Shown here: piece by piece, positions 12,308 to 24,500 of the stretch
Position numbering within the stretch: the first letter of the stretch is position 1
How the letters are laid out: every line of letters starts with the position of its first letter
Source of the DNA: Haematococcus lacustris
Lineage: Eukaryota > Chlorophyta > Chlorophyceae > Chlamydomonadales > Haematococcaceae
Assembly (NCBI GenBank): GCA_030144725.1
Contig: JASKMD010000024.1
Location: 6,051,897-6,115,896 of the forward strand
DNA: 64,000 nucleotides
Reading direction: 5' to 3'
Position numbers and translations under genes: made by a program
Notes under the pieces: model-generated
The model's input: only the letters and a program-made list of their open reading frames with translations
Told to the model about the DNA's origin: nothing
Databases searched by the model: none

Positions 12308-12717
12308 AGTTGACTGAAACAGATTTGCTGCTTCGTAGCTACCTACGCGATGCAAACTATGCTGCAGCTCGACCTACAGCAAAAATTCAAATCATATCAT
12401 TGGGCAATCATATCATTGTGCACACCACATCACACCACACCACACCACACCCCACCATCGAGGGTTGTGCAAGTCCATGGCGCGGCGATGAGGAAAAGAA
12501 GTACGTAGGCCCTTCACGTCGCTGTCATGAGGTGCTAGATAGCAGCGCGGCCATGCTCCATATAGACTGGGTAGAGGCCAGTGGAGGAGAGGTGGCAGGA
12601 TAGCTTGCACTAGGAAGGACCACTGTCAGACGCCAAAAGAAGTACACGCGCTGGGGTCTCCATGTCAAGCACATCATTCAACACATCATTCAGCGTCACA
12701 CGGCATTACCTAGATCC

Positions 12718-13782
12718 CTATACACTGCCGTCTGGCGGAACCAGGTGGCGATGTACTAGCTCCAACACAATGCCATGCAGCAACAGAACCTGCGGTCCTG
12801 CCATATCAACTGTAGGTGGTGTGCCAGGGAACCAACACCTGCTGTCATCTCCTGCTTGTGTCATCACATGCCTGCTCACACCTTCATGCTAATACGCCTT
12901 GCACTGACCTGCCTACAGCTGTGCACTACTCTGGATTCCAAGCGTGAGGGTGATCACCCATAATGAGGTGGCACAAATGCAATAGGTCTCTACCTTGTGT
13001 GGCGTTGAGATTGAGCTGCATGCTACTCTGCAATTGAACCGGGCTGCAAGGGGATCTCTTCTTCTACTTCTACTTCTTCTGCACTAAACTACAGCAGTGT
13101 CTGTATGCTCTGATGGTCGTGAAGCCATTGCTTGTTGACTACATGCCCCACATTCGGGTGCACCCTTGATGACTACAAAACCCCATCCCTGGGGCCTGGG
13201 CGGCAAGAGCGTCAAGGGGAAGTAACGAGGATATTGCCTCACTGACGCTCGTTGTATTGAGGCCATGCGCGCCAGGGCTCAAACTTTGTGTACAGGTGCA
13301 ACTCCTGACAAGAAGCAGTGCACCCAGGCGCTACAACAGATGACTTGGACAGCCTAGTCAAGCAGAGGGTGCATAGGGTTGCATGCGTACTGCTAGCTAA
13401 AGCCAGCTAATTGCCACCCACCCAAACCAACCTGTAGTGTTCAATTGATCGCTAATGTCAAGCATGTGTTACATTGCCTGTTAATGCCAGCTGCTTTCCA
13501 CTCACTCACCGTCTGGTGTGCCGCACCGATGCCAAGCTTGCCATAGCGAAGGCGGTGCTTGGTGGGCGACGAGAAAGGGCGCAGGTCCAGCTTTTTGCCC
13601 AGCTCCACCACGGCTCCGATGTCACCGGAGTACGGGGTGCGGGGAATTTTTTGGCGCTGCAACTTGTCAGGGCTTGCAGCTCGGAGGGAGGTAGTAGAAT
13701 CGGAGCGCTTCTGAAGATCGTTGCTTTCATGATACGATTTGTTGTAGAAGCGAGCCGTCTCGACGACTGAGGGGTGGCTCAT
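12718..13782 (-). CDS. Uncharacterised 172-residue protein, 4 exons
   Basis: I do not recognise the family. Four short exons join with consistent phase: 13782-13510 (91 codons from ATG, MSHPSVVETARFYNKS...), 13304-13243 (ELHLYTKFEPWRAWPQ), 13043-12994 (PVQLQSSMQLNLNATQ) and 12851-12718 (ending HRHLVPPDGSV, then TAG). All introns are GT-AG. Amino-acid use is ordinary rather than low-complexity, which argues for a real gene. The N-terminal third is basic, Ser/Thr-rich and probably disordered; it has two Ser-Pro sites (AASPDK, SSPTK). The C-terminal exon has a hydrophobic stretch, VLLLHGIVLELV, more like an amphipathic helix than a membrane span. No signal peptide is seen. It lies 410 bp upstream of RPA1 on the same strand. 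The assembly is by hand and unverified. Confidence 0.6.
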
Positions 13783-14953
13783 CCTGGTGGATGCAATGTA
13801 CAGTACACAACAAAGCCCAGTGTCGCTTCACACCAGTCGACATGCGAAAGTAAAGCTGTACTGGCTGTCATTCTAAGGCCAACCACCTGTGTGCTGCAAG
13901 TATGGCTTGAGAAACAGGCAAGGATGAGGTAGGCTGGGCAGGCAGTAAGTCACAAAGATCAATTTAGATTGTTTAATTCAGACCATTGACCAGGGGCGAC
14001 ATTATCTGCAGTTTGGATTTGATGTCGGGGCCAGTACATAACTCCCTGTCTCCATGCCGTTTTTAACGTGTGGCGATAGACGTTGGCATAAAGACATGGT
14101 CTCATGTAAGCAATGTAGATAGTGCCTACAGGCTGCTGGGCCTTAGGTGCTCGGTCTCTCAGCTTCTTGAAGCCCAGGCCAGGGTACTCCTTGCCTAGGG
14201 CAGGAGCCGCTGCTCGGTGTTGCCACCAGCACAGCTTCACTGGGCACTATGGCGCCTATCCTGGTCCAGGGCTGAGGTCCTGAGCTGAGTTGCAATCCCT
14301 GTCCACACATTCGCCATGGTCTCCAGGGGGGGCCTGGTTTACCCAGGGGCACCACATGAGGCCCCACACTGGCACCACGAACCGCTGGCTCATACCGATC
14401 GCATCAAGCGGTCCTGCACCTGACCCGCTGGGAATTTTGAGATTTCCACCCCTTCCCCCCTCCCTCCTCCCCCCTCCCTCCCAGTCCCAGCCCTAGCAAC
14501 TCCTGCCCGCTAGCCACCGCGTTGTTTGCCATGGGACCGCGTGGCGGGTGGGTAGAGAGTGACGACGCAGAGGACCGAGCAAAGGACCGAGCAAACATAG
14601 GCAGAAAAGCCTAGACAGGTGCCGCTGTCTTGCGACGCGTGGTCGCCAATGCAACCCACGACGTAGATGCAAGCACCAGCACATGCTACGCTCCGGCATG
14701 GAAGTACTTTTATAGGGGCGATGGCTGGCTCGCTGGCTTGCTCGCAAGCTCACAGGCCGGGACCTGACCGGTTGTCTACCGTCGCAAGCGTGGTACGGTC
14801 AGCGAAAGCTCAATAAACTGAGCATACGGTCGACACAGCACCGTACATCACCACTGCGGATGCGCGGCTCAATACACTGAAGAAGTGAAGCGTGCGTATT
14901 GCTGGCCAAAGCCAGGTGCTTTCCATCCACCCAAACCGGCCTGTAGTGTAAAA
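13783..14953. other. Spacer with a doubtful small minus-strand gene
   Basis: On the minus strand an ATG at 14598 opens a frame beginning MFARSFARSSASSLSTH, which resembles a mitochondrial or plastid presequence (Arg, Ser, no acidic residues). Near 14190-14130 the minus strand reads EYPGLGFKKLRDRAPK after an AG acceptor. The two pieces may be exons of one small organelle protein, but I could not find a set of introns that keeps the frame. Otherwise nothing is recognisable. Confidence 0.3.
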
Positions 14954-16075
14954 TGAGGGGCCGGGGCCGGGGCCGGGGCCGGGGCCGGGGCCGGGTCCGG
15001 GGCCGGGGCCGGGGCAGGGGCCGGGGCAGGGGCAGGGGCCGGGGCAGGGGCCGGGGCAGGGGCCGGGGCCGGGGCCGGGGCCGGGGCCGGGGCCGGGGCC
15101 GGGGCCGGGGCCGGGGCCGGGGCCGGGGCCGGGGCCGGGGCCGGGGCCGGGGCCGGGGCCGGGGCCGGGGCCGGGGCCGGGGCCGGGGCCGGGGCCGGGG
15201 CCGGGGCCGGGGCCGGGGCAGGGGCAGGGGCAGGGGCCGGGGCCGGGGCAGGGGCCGGGGCCGGGGCCGGGGCCGGGGCAGGGGCAGGGGCAGGGGCAGG
15301 GGCAGGGGCAGGGGCAGGGGCAGGGGCAGGGGCAGGGGCAGGGGCAGGGGCAGGGGCAGGGGCAGGGGCAGGGGCAGGGGCAGGGGCAGGGGCAGGGGCA
15401 GGGGCAGGGGCAGGGGCAGGGGCAGGGGCAGGGGCAGGGGCAGGGGCAGGGGCAGGGGCAGGGGCAGGGGCAGGGGCAGGGGCAGGGGCAGGGGCAGGGG
15501 CAGGGGCAGGGGCAGGGGCAGGGGCAGGGGCAGGGGCAGGGGCAGGGGCAGGGGCAGGGGCAGGGGCAGGGGCAGGGGCAGGGGCAGGGGCAGGGGCAGG
15601 GGCAGGGGCAGGGGCAGGGGCAGGGGCAGGGGCAGGGGCAGGGGCAGGGGCAGGGGCAGGGGCAGGGGCAGGGGCAGGGGCAGGGGCAGGGGCAGGGGCA
15701 GGGGCAGGGGCAGGGGCAGGGGCAGGGGCAGGGGCAGGGGCAGGGGCAGGGGCAGGGGCAGGGGCAGGGGCAGGGGCAGGGGCAGGGGCAGGGGCAGGGG
15801 CAGGGGCAGGGGCAGGGGCAGGGGCAGGGGCAGGGGCAGGGGCAGGGGCAGGGGCAGGGGCAGGGGCAGGGGCAGGGGCAGGGGCAGGGGCAGGGGCAGG
15901 GGCAGGGGCAGGGGCAGGGGCAGGGGCAGGGGCAGGGGCAGGGGCAGGGGCAGGGGCAGGGGCAGGGGCAGGGGCAGGGGCAGGGGCAGGGGCAGGGGCA
16001 GGGGCAGGGGCAGGGGCAGGGGCAGGGGCAGGGGCAGGGGCAGGGGCAGGGGCAGGGGCAGGGGCAGGGGCACCT
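14954..16075. repeat. GGGGCC / GGGGCA hexanucleotide satellite, about 185 copies
   Basis: The low-coordinate end (14954-15275) is mostly GGGGCC with scattered GGGGCA and a single GGGTCC. From about 15276 to 16071 the array is pure GGGGCA, about 130 copies. All six frames stay open for up to 440 codons as dipeptide repeats (Gly-Arg, Pro-Leu, Pro-Cys), which is an artefact of the repeat. No gene can be placed across it. Confidence 0.97.
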
Positions 16076-17208
16076 CACCCAGCCCACCCCCACCCCTGTG
16101 ACCACTCCAGTACTTGATACTCTGTGAGGGCAGAACACAGAAATCTTCCCGCCCCTGGGTCCCGTCTCAAATTTAGTTATGTAAAAGGGTTTCCATACTT
16201 AACAAAGAGGCAAAATCCTCGAACCCCACCCAACCAATATAACAAACCATAAGCACGAAACCTGCGCGGCACCTATCGCACGGCGCACAATGGCCGCCTG
16301 TCAGGCATCCCACTGGACAGAAGGATGTGAAGCGGAGGGTTGTAGACATAAGGTTTTGCCAGAGCGTACCGTTGGCGCTGTGCTGGAGCTGAGCCGCGCC
16401 CGTAGACACTCAATCAAAGGTAGGATGGTGGGCCGCTAGGGTTTAATCAAAGGATATGGCGCCCATTGGCGCTCTCTGCTCACCGCATCAGGCCGCACCA
16501 GGCTCGTGCTCTCTACGCGCAAACAGGCTCCCACGTCGGCAGGGTGCTGACAGGGCGTCACTGTGGCCACACCCTGCGGACCTGACTTGGCTGCTGCCTG
16601 CCTGCCTGTCTGCCTGCCTACTTGTCTGCGCTGTGCCTGTGTAGATCCCAGTGAGCGGTTAGTGCGGCAGCCAAGAGCAGCTGAACCATCGTACTCCTGG
16701 CCCAGCTGGACCCCTGCACAGGCAAGCGTGCCGTGACCCTACATGTGTTGTTACAAACCCTACATGTCTTAACGAAGGAGACTAGACAAACACTCAAAAA
16801 CTCACGACCCACCACCAAGTTGCAATGGAGGACCAGCAGGAAGGTTTGAGATTTGAGCTGCCCCTTCGCCGTCACACGCAGACACACCATATATAGTTAC
16901 ATATATAGTTACACTATATGTTATCACACTATACAGAATGTTTACTCCATAGCCCAGCCCTCCGTGAGCCTAGGTACCTGCTTCGAACACAACCCTTCAG
17001 AGGGCACCTTGCGCTATGCATCAGTCCCCTTGCCGGCCGACACTGAAGTCATTGATGCACACCCGCATACCTGCATCCACCCACACCTACACACACACAC
17101 ACCTGCCTTGTCGGCCGACACTGAAGTCATTGATGCACACCCGCATACCTGCATCCACCCACCCCTCCACACGCACACGCCTTCTAGCTGCTGCTGCTTG
17201 GTACACAG
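16076..17208. other. Spacer with a two-copy direct repeat of about 79 bp
   Basis: Mostly unassigned. At about 17029-17107 and 17108-17186 two nearly identical copies lie head to tail, each containing ggccgacactgaagtcattg and a cacacccgcatacctgcatc stretch. The left copy continues a plausible coding frame (NPSEGTLRYASVPLPADTEV), so this may be an upstream exon of the long frame at 17209 that was locally duplicated. Confidence 0.45.
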
Positions 17209-17646
17209 GGCTGGGCCACGGCACTGGAGCTGGTGGAGGGGTGCTCCGCCCTGCCTGCCTTGGTCCTGGAGGCCCTGGACGCTCTAGGCCACCCAGCCAC
17301 CCTGAGCCAGCCCAGCTGCCCTGTGGACATCACCATCACCTCCCCACCCTCCGCACCCTGTGCCCCAACCGCTCAACTGCCTTGCAGTACGCTGGACAGC
17401 TGCCTGGGTCCTGCTGAGGCATGGATGGCAGCTGCAGGCAGGGCCCCTGGGCTCCCGGCCTTGGGTGAGGGCAGCAGGGTGGGAAAGGCAGGGCCAGGGG
17501 CAGGGTGCGGGTCAGGGCCAGAACCAAGCCAAGCGGCCATGTCCACAAGCTGTTGGGTGGCGGCGGGGGCCAGGTGTGTGCCGGCAGGCCCAGCTGGGCA
17601 GATGGCAGATGGTGGTGGTGGTGCAGCTGCTGCTGCTGCTGCTGCC

Positions 17647-17689
<43 letters not shown>

Positions 17690-20493
17690 CTGCTGCCACT
17701 GCTGCTGCTGCCGCCGCTATTGGTGACGGTGGTGGTGACGGTGGTGGTGGTGGTGGTGGTGGTGGTGGTGGTGGTGGTGATGGTGGGAGCAGCAAGGGTG
17801 CTGGTGGCCGTGATTGTGGGAATGCCTCTCAGAAGCTCAGCAGTGGCGCTGGTAGCGGGTGCGGGTATGGTGCCCCCAGCAGTGTCAGTGCAGCTGCTGC
17901 TGTGTGTGAGGGGGAGGAGGATGTTGGTGTGGCCGCCGCTGCTGTCAAGTGGCTGCTGCCAGGCTGTCTGGCTGCAGCTGCCATGGCTGCTCCTCTGGCC
18001 CTGGCCAGCTCTTGGGACCCATGGAGGGTCTCTGAAGAGCCTGACAGCCCTGAGCAGGGCGAAGAGGGTGCTACTGAGGGCAGTGAGGGGGTGGTGGCTG
18101 CAGCCGTAGCTGAGCAGGAGAGGGAGCCTGAGAGCAGGAGAGCAGGAGAGCAGGAGAGGGAGGTGTTGGTGCAGACACTGCAGCAGCAACAGGGGCAGGA
18201 GGTTCAGGGGCTGGGACAGGAGGGGTGGGGACAGGGGCAGGGCCGGCAAGACCAGCTGTGTCCACGGGTTGGCAGTGGGATGCACAGGGCCTCTGGTGCT
18301 GACATAGGCCAAAGCGAGGCGCCGCTGGATATCACAATAGGTGGATGCTTACAAGGAGCTGCAACAACAACGCCGGCAGCAGCAACTAGTGGGGGAGCGA
18401 TTCAACCCGGTGGAAAGGGGCCACAGAGACTAGGTAGGGCTGTCAGCGCTCTCGCCCCTCCGACACGGGCAGCAGCAGCAGGCGGTCCAGCAGCACTGCC
18501 TGCGGCCAGGACACGAGGCCTCGAGGTGGCCAGCTGCCCCGCCCTCCTCCTACCGCTTTCTGCGCAGACAGAACCAGCCTCCGCCCCAACCGCAACACCA
18601 GCCTCACTCCCAGCCTCTGGTGCAACATCACACCAGGCTGAGTGTGAGAGCACTACAGCCCTGCCACAGCTGCAGCCGCCCCCCAGGGCAGGGGGAGGGG
18701 TCTCCTGGAAGGGGACGGACCGCACCCCCCTGACCCCCCTGGCTCTGGGCATGACAGCCAGCCAGGCCCCCCCAGAGCCACCGCTGCTGCTGTCCCCGGC
18801 CCCCTCCCCACCCTCTGCCCCAGCAACACATCAGCCCCTACAGGCACCTCTGCCTTCCCACACTGCAGCTCCCGCATGCCCGCAGCTCCACACCGCCCTG
18901 TCGGCCCCCTGGGAGCCACAGCACAGTCCACCTATGCTGGCCCTCCCAACCCACCCAGGCAGCCTACCCCTTGCAGCCAGCCACCCCTGCTGCTCCCAGG
19001 ACAGCAGCTGCCGGCTGACCTCACTAGTGGTGCCAGCAGCCCAGGGGTCGTGCCCCGCTCCCCCGGGCAACACCCAGGCCGTGACCCCCTACCCCCGCCC
19101 TCCACCACAGCCACTACCCACACCCTGCTGCCCACACCTACCCCAGGATGGGCCTCACCCGTCAGCAGCTGCTCACATCAGGCCCGAGCCGCCTCCACGC
19201 ATCTGGTGCTCCTCCCCCTGCCCCTCCCCCTGCCCCTGCCCCTCCCCCTCGCCCTGCCTCCCACCCACCCCCTCACCCCTGAACAGCACCTTCACAGCAG
19301 CCCTGTCACACCACACACCACACCTCCCCAACCTCCACACCCTGTACCCCAACCGCCTAACTGCCCCCAACTGCCCAGCAGCCCTGCCAGGGTCCCCCAC
19401 CCCATCTACTCGCCAGGAGGCCTCTCAGCTGGGTTCCCCGCCCCTCACCGCCTGCCAGGCCTCCCGCTGCACAGCCCTCCACAGCTGCCCCATCGGGGCC
19501 CCAGGAGGAGGAGCAGCGCAGGTGCTGAGGCAGAGGGGCGGAGGGGCTACACTGCTGCCAGGAAACACCCAGGACGGGCAGTCTCAGCAGCAGCAGCAGG
19601 AGCAGCAGCAGCAGCAGCAGCAGCAGGCGTTACAGCTGGCACAGCAGGGGGAAGTGCGTAGGGGGTGCCTTCAGCTGCGCAGCAGCCAGCAGGAAGAAAC
19701 ACTTGCACCTGTCAGGGTTGGGCCCCTAGGAGGGGGTTGGACGAGGGCTGGGGCTGAGGCTGAGGCTGGGGCTGAGGCTGGGGCTGAAGCAGGGGCTGGG
19801 ATATGGGCTGATGCTTTCAAGGAGGCAAGCCTGGCATGCCGGGCAGCAGCTGGGGGGGCGGCAGGGTATGGCCCAGGTCCAGGGTGTGGCCCAGCAGCAT
19901 GTGTGGTGGAGGCAGGGGCTGGGCCTAGTGTGGGGCCGGAGACTGGAGTGGTCATAGGGGTAGGGGTGGGCTGGGTGAGGAGCCCCAGGGCCCAGCCGCC
20001 CCCTGCATGCCCACCCGCTGCCATGGACAAGCAAGCGGGCAGCACCTCCTCCCCAGATTTCACAGCCCTGGGCCCACATTCACAGGCAGTGGAGGAGGGC
20101 CGAGGTATGCATGCAGCAGCAGGGGCTGGGGCAGGCACACGGCTGCTTGGGGACCAGGTAAAAGATGGGTCCCGGGGAGGGGCACTGGGGCCGGGTGGGG
20201 CGGCTGCTGTGCAGGTGGCGTGGGCATGGGGTGTGTCGAGCCTGAAGCCAGCGTGGCGTGTTGGGGCGGCGGTGTTGGGCAGCAGACGACCCTCTGGGGG
20301 GCGCTGGCAGCAGCTGGGTAAACCTGCTGCTGGCCGCACAGGGGATCCTGTCCTGGGGATGGGTGCAGGCAAAGCTGCCTTCTGCCAGCAGGGGGGCACT
20401 CTGGGGTTAGCTACGATGGCAACCAGGCTGAGAGATGAGGAGCACGGGGAGGGGGACGAGGAGGAGGGAGAGGAGGGGTTTGTGTTATTGTGA
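17209..20493 (+). CDS. Long low-complexity open reading frame (Ala/Pro/Gln/Gly-rich), coding status uncertain
   Basis: An unbroken frame of about 1090 codons follows a good acceptor (TTGGTACACAG/GGC) and starts GWATALELVEGCSALPALV; the first ATG is at 17233. It contains Ala and Gly runs from CTG/GGT microsatellites (about 17620-17790), a Glu-rich segment around 18050-18250, Pro/Ser-rich sequence and a Gln run at about 19590-19625, and it ends EEEGEEGFVLL. I see no catalytic or structural motif and recognise no family. In DNA this GC-rich stop codons are rare, so length alone is weak evidence. It could be a disordered nuclear protein or a fortuitous frame over repeats. Other frames on both strands are open for shorter distances. 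Confidence 0.35.
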
Positions 20494-21517
20494 TTCGCTT
20501 GTGTACGCATTGGGAAATCTGCTGCCATACCCAGCGTGAGCGTGTCCATGAGTGTGGGCATGGGGCTGCTAATGTGTACAATATAGGGAGTGACAACAGT
20601 TTGCAACATCCCATGCGCAGCATCGACGTACTCCATGTGAGCTGAGGAATGAGGCGAGTGTGACTTGCAGAAAGACGCTTCTGCTGTGTAGCGCGCTGCA
20701 TCCAGTTATTAGGCGACTGGCTGGTCATGGGCCTAGGCTTTAACAGTGCACTTTATAGTAGTGATTTTGCATTGCATGTGTATTACATGTACATATCGCA
20801 ACAAAAACATGTCTACCCCGAGCCTCCAATTGTCACATGACGAACGCCAGTTAGTATTGAAGGCCTGCTCTCCATGAACTCCGGCATGCTCAGCCACTCA
20901 TGTAGCATACACTGCTGTGTTGCAGAGGTGGCCTTCTGACTAGTGGCGAATATGCCTCAGGCACCCAAGCTCAATTACTGGATCAAAAATGTGCAGTATC
21001 TGAATCGAAAGCCTTCCACCAATGAACGGTAAAATGCCACCGCCATCGCAAAACACCCGAATGCAGCAGGAGATTCGAGCATACCTGCATGCGGCACTCT
21101 ATGACTAATGTCAATAACTGATCAAGTTCAACGGCAGCAGGGAGCCATGCAAACAGCAGCCCACGAGTGGCTGGCCAACAATCGTTCTACATACAGAGCC
21201 CCTACACCTACACCACGCAAACCACACACCCACAGCACCTGCTCACCTTCTGACCTGGTCTCACTCACCAACGTGGAGCACTGCAACGCAGTGTTGCCCT
21301 CTAAACTGCTGCTGCTGCTGACACTGCTGCTGCTACACTGCTGCTGCTGACACAACTGCTGCTGCTACACTGCTGCTGCTGAGACAACTGCTGCTGCTAC
21401 ACTGCTGCTGCTGAGACAACTGCTGGTGCTGCTGCTGCCACTGTTGCCGCTGCAGCTGTTCCTGCAACTGTATATCCTACGAGTCCAGGGCTCTGGCAGA
21501 GAGTAGAGTGTAGGAGT
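20494..21517. other. Spacer with a CTG-rich tandem repeat
   Basis: No gene is seen. About 21306-21445 holds an interrupted repeat of about 30 bp built from CTG runs alternating with ACACTG or ACAACTG. The remainder is AT-richer, unassigned sequence. Confidence 0.5.
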
Positions 21518-24500
21518 CTAGGACTCTGGCAGTCCTTCTGTGCCCAGGCTGAGGTGCGGGTGGGCGTCCACTAAGGCGTCCACCACTGCGGTTGCTGTTG
21601 CTGGCGGCTGGTGTTGGTGGTGCAGCAGAGGGTCAGAGGGGTGCAGCACATGGCTGTGGCCAAAGCCCATGGCGTGCTGGTGTGAGTGCTCCATGCGGTG
21701 GGTGGCAGCCGCATGGCGTGCAGCAATGGCTGCAGCAGCAGCCTGGACCGCCTGCACCTCCTCCCGCCGTTCCTCCTCCTCCTGCTGCAGCAGAGCCTCA
21801 TCGACTTCCTGAGCGTTCTGCCAAGGAACAGAAGCTGGCTCCGACGTGTACTCGCTGCCAAGGGTGTTGGCAAGGCGCTGCTGGCGGGTTTGCCTGCGCT
21901 GGCCAGGGCGGGGAGGGCGCGGCTCCCATCGGTCCTCCGCATACTTGCTGGGCGGCTGGCCGTCCCCTTCAGCATCATCGCTCCAACTCAGCGACCCCTG
22001 GTGCTGCTGCAGCTCGTCCAGTCGCCTGGCTATCTCCTCGCTGCCACTGGCTGCCGAGTCGTAAGCTGCTTCCGCCTCGGCCCACTGCTGCATCGCCTGC
22101 TCCTCACTGTATCCGCCAGTGGGCCCATACATGTCTGCGCACACAATCACAACGTATTGATGAAGCTCAGGTTTTGAGAATGTGTACATGGGTGAAGGGG
22201 AGGGTGAGGCTGGGTATGCAATGACAGAGGATACCATCCGTTTGACGTAAGCAACATAAGCAGGTGTATTGACGCTACCCACCTGCTGGCACTTGCAGCT
22301 TGCTGCCACGAGGCTGTGAAAGGAACGGAGGTGGAGGGGGCGGTGGTGGGGGCTTGACCTTCCGGGGAGGAGGGGGCACCTTCTTTGGTCTGGGTAGGTT
22401 CAGTGTGCCGGGGGAGGGCGGCAAGGGCCTGGGTCCTGGAGGTGGTGGTGAGCTGCTGGGGAGGGGAGGCGGTTGGGATGGGGGCAGCACAGGTGGAGGT
22501 GGGGTGGGTGGGGTGGGTGGGGGGGGTGGGGGGGGCTTTGCCTTTTTGGGTGGAGGAGGTGGCTTCTTGATTTTTGGCGGTGGGGGGGAGGGCGAAGGGC
22601 TGGTCTCAATGGGAGTGCCCTGCAGAGGTGGGGGTCGTTTGTTGATGACTTGGATTGGTGTGGGTGGGAGAGGTTGATTAGCTGGGGGTGTGGGTAGGGG
22701 TGGAGTGGGGGAAGGAATGGGCGGAGTGGGGGAGGGAAGGGATGGTGGGGGAGGTGTGGTAGGGGGAGGAGGGGGAATTGAGGGGGCGGCAGAGGTGGGA
22801 GCCAGGTGGAGGCTAGTGGGCCAGTCGGGTGTGTCTGGAGCGGCAGGTGAGGGCGGGGAGGCAGGGAAGGGCGGGCGAGGTGGCGAGGGTGGGCTGGGGA
22901 TAAGGATGGAGGAGCTGGTCCCCACTGGCCGTGGACTTTGGCAGTCGGGGTCCTGTGGGCATCAGCAGGCACACCACAGGCAGGCAGCTTCAGTCAGTGG
23001 CTTAGTGCTGGTACACATTCGCACAGTGCTGTGTGCACTGCATCAGCAATGCCTGGCCACCAGTTCTCTGTCCCTACTAGAACATCAGCATGACATGACA
23101 ATTTCCTGGCTGACACTGAGCAATCAATGCCATGCAAGCAGTGGTAATGACAGCTGCTGGTAGGTGCAGCAATCTGCGCAGTCTTCCAAGAGCCATGCTA
23201 GCCCCATGTCTAGTCTAGTGCTCACACATTACGGCTGTTGGTGCCAGCGCAGGTGCTCGCTCGCGTCAAGGCAAGCAACGAGAGGATCGGAGGGTCTACG
23301 TCAAGGTGGGCCCTAGTGAGGGTCAAGGTGCTGGTAGGTGCAGAGTGTAGGCACGTGTGTGTGCATGCTCTGCACGAAGGCCAGACAGGGATGGCACACG
23401 CACCAAAGCATCCACCAGGCCGTCACAATCGTTGTCTAGGCCATCGTTGCAGTTTGTCTCAACCACTTGGTTCCAGCGGCAGATAGAGATGGTGGCACCA
23501 CCACCGCGAGTGTTCAGCTGGCGTACTACCTGGCCGCAGCACCCCACAGCCTTGGTCATAGCTGGACATACACTTGCTTGTGGCTGATTTGTTTCCACCA
23601 CAGTTTGGGTTTTGCACTGGGTGCTGGCAATGGCGCTGGCACTCTAGCTCATGGGTTGTCATTGAGATACAACCTGGCCCCAGCCAACCCTTCAATGATG
23701 GACACCTAGCACCCACAGCTGACTGCACTGTTCATGTCGCCAAGGCAACGTCCAGGGTGGGCAGGCTACTCACCAGCTGGTTGGTGGTGTTCCGCCAGGC
23801 CTGACCATTGCCCACACTGGCCACTAAGCGAGTCAGGCGCCACACACGCTGAGCCCCACCATCCCACCTACGCTGGCAGTCACGGCACATGGGCTGAGAT
23901 GGCAGCAGGTGCAAGCGACTGAAGTCATGCGAAACGAAAGGCGATCACATGGGTAGGGATGTGGGTGATGTCATGCCCAGCTCGATACACCTTGCTGGTA
24001 TTGTACTTAGGTACTTATACTTATATATACCACTACATAGTAACAAGAACACCAACCACGCCACACTTGAGAACACCAACCACGCCACACTGGCACATGC
24101 TGCTCACCAATAGATGTTTGTGGTAAACTGGTTCTCTGGTGGGATGTCATCATCATATGCTCCTGTTGCAGTCCTGTGGTGCATGGCATGCAGCATGGGT
24201 CGGATGATGGGTGGGCTGGTGAGCTCATGAAGGCTTGTGCAGGCAAGGGAGCAAGTTTGGTATCAATATGGGAAGTCCATGCGTGGGTTTATGTAATACC
24301 TAGCATGTCTCTTGCCCCCTGTGCCTCCAAGTTGCAGCACTGATCTACCATCATGCTATGTCAATTCGCAACTCGTTCAGACTTGCTCAAAGCAAAGAAT
24401 GCAGTGTCTGCCCTGCCTTACCTGTAGCCCAGGAACCAGGCAACAGGCCTTGAGGTGCCCTTTTGAGCTGCACTCAGCCAGTCAGGCACAATCAGCACCA

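Noticed and set aside
14799..16138. Open frames of 380-440 codons on both strands (Pro-Leu, Pro-Cys, Gly-Arg repeats)
   Set aside because: They are produced by a six-base unit without stop codons; all frames are open and the peptide is a pure dipeptide cycle.
19671..20636. 321-codon minus-strand frame opposite the long plus-strand frame
   Set aside because: Low-complexity shadow of the plus frame with no motif, no splice partners and no better evidence than its complement.
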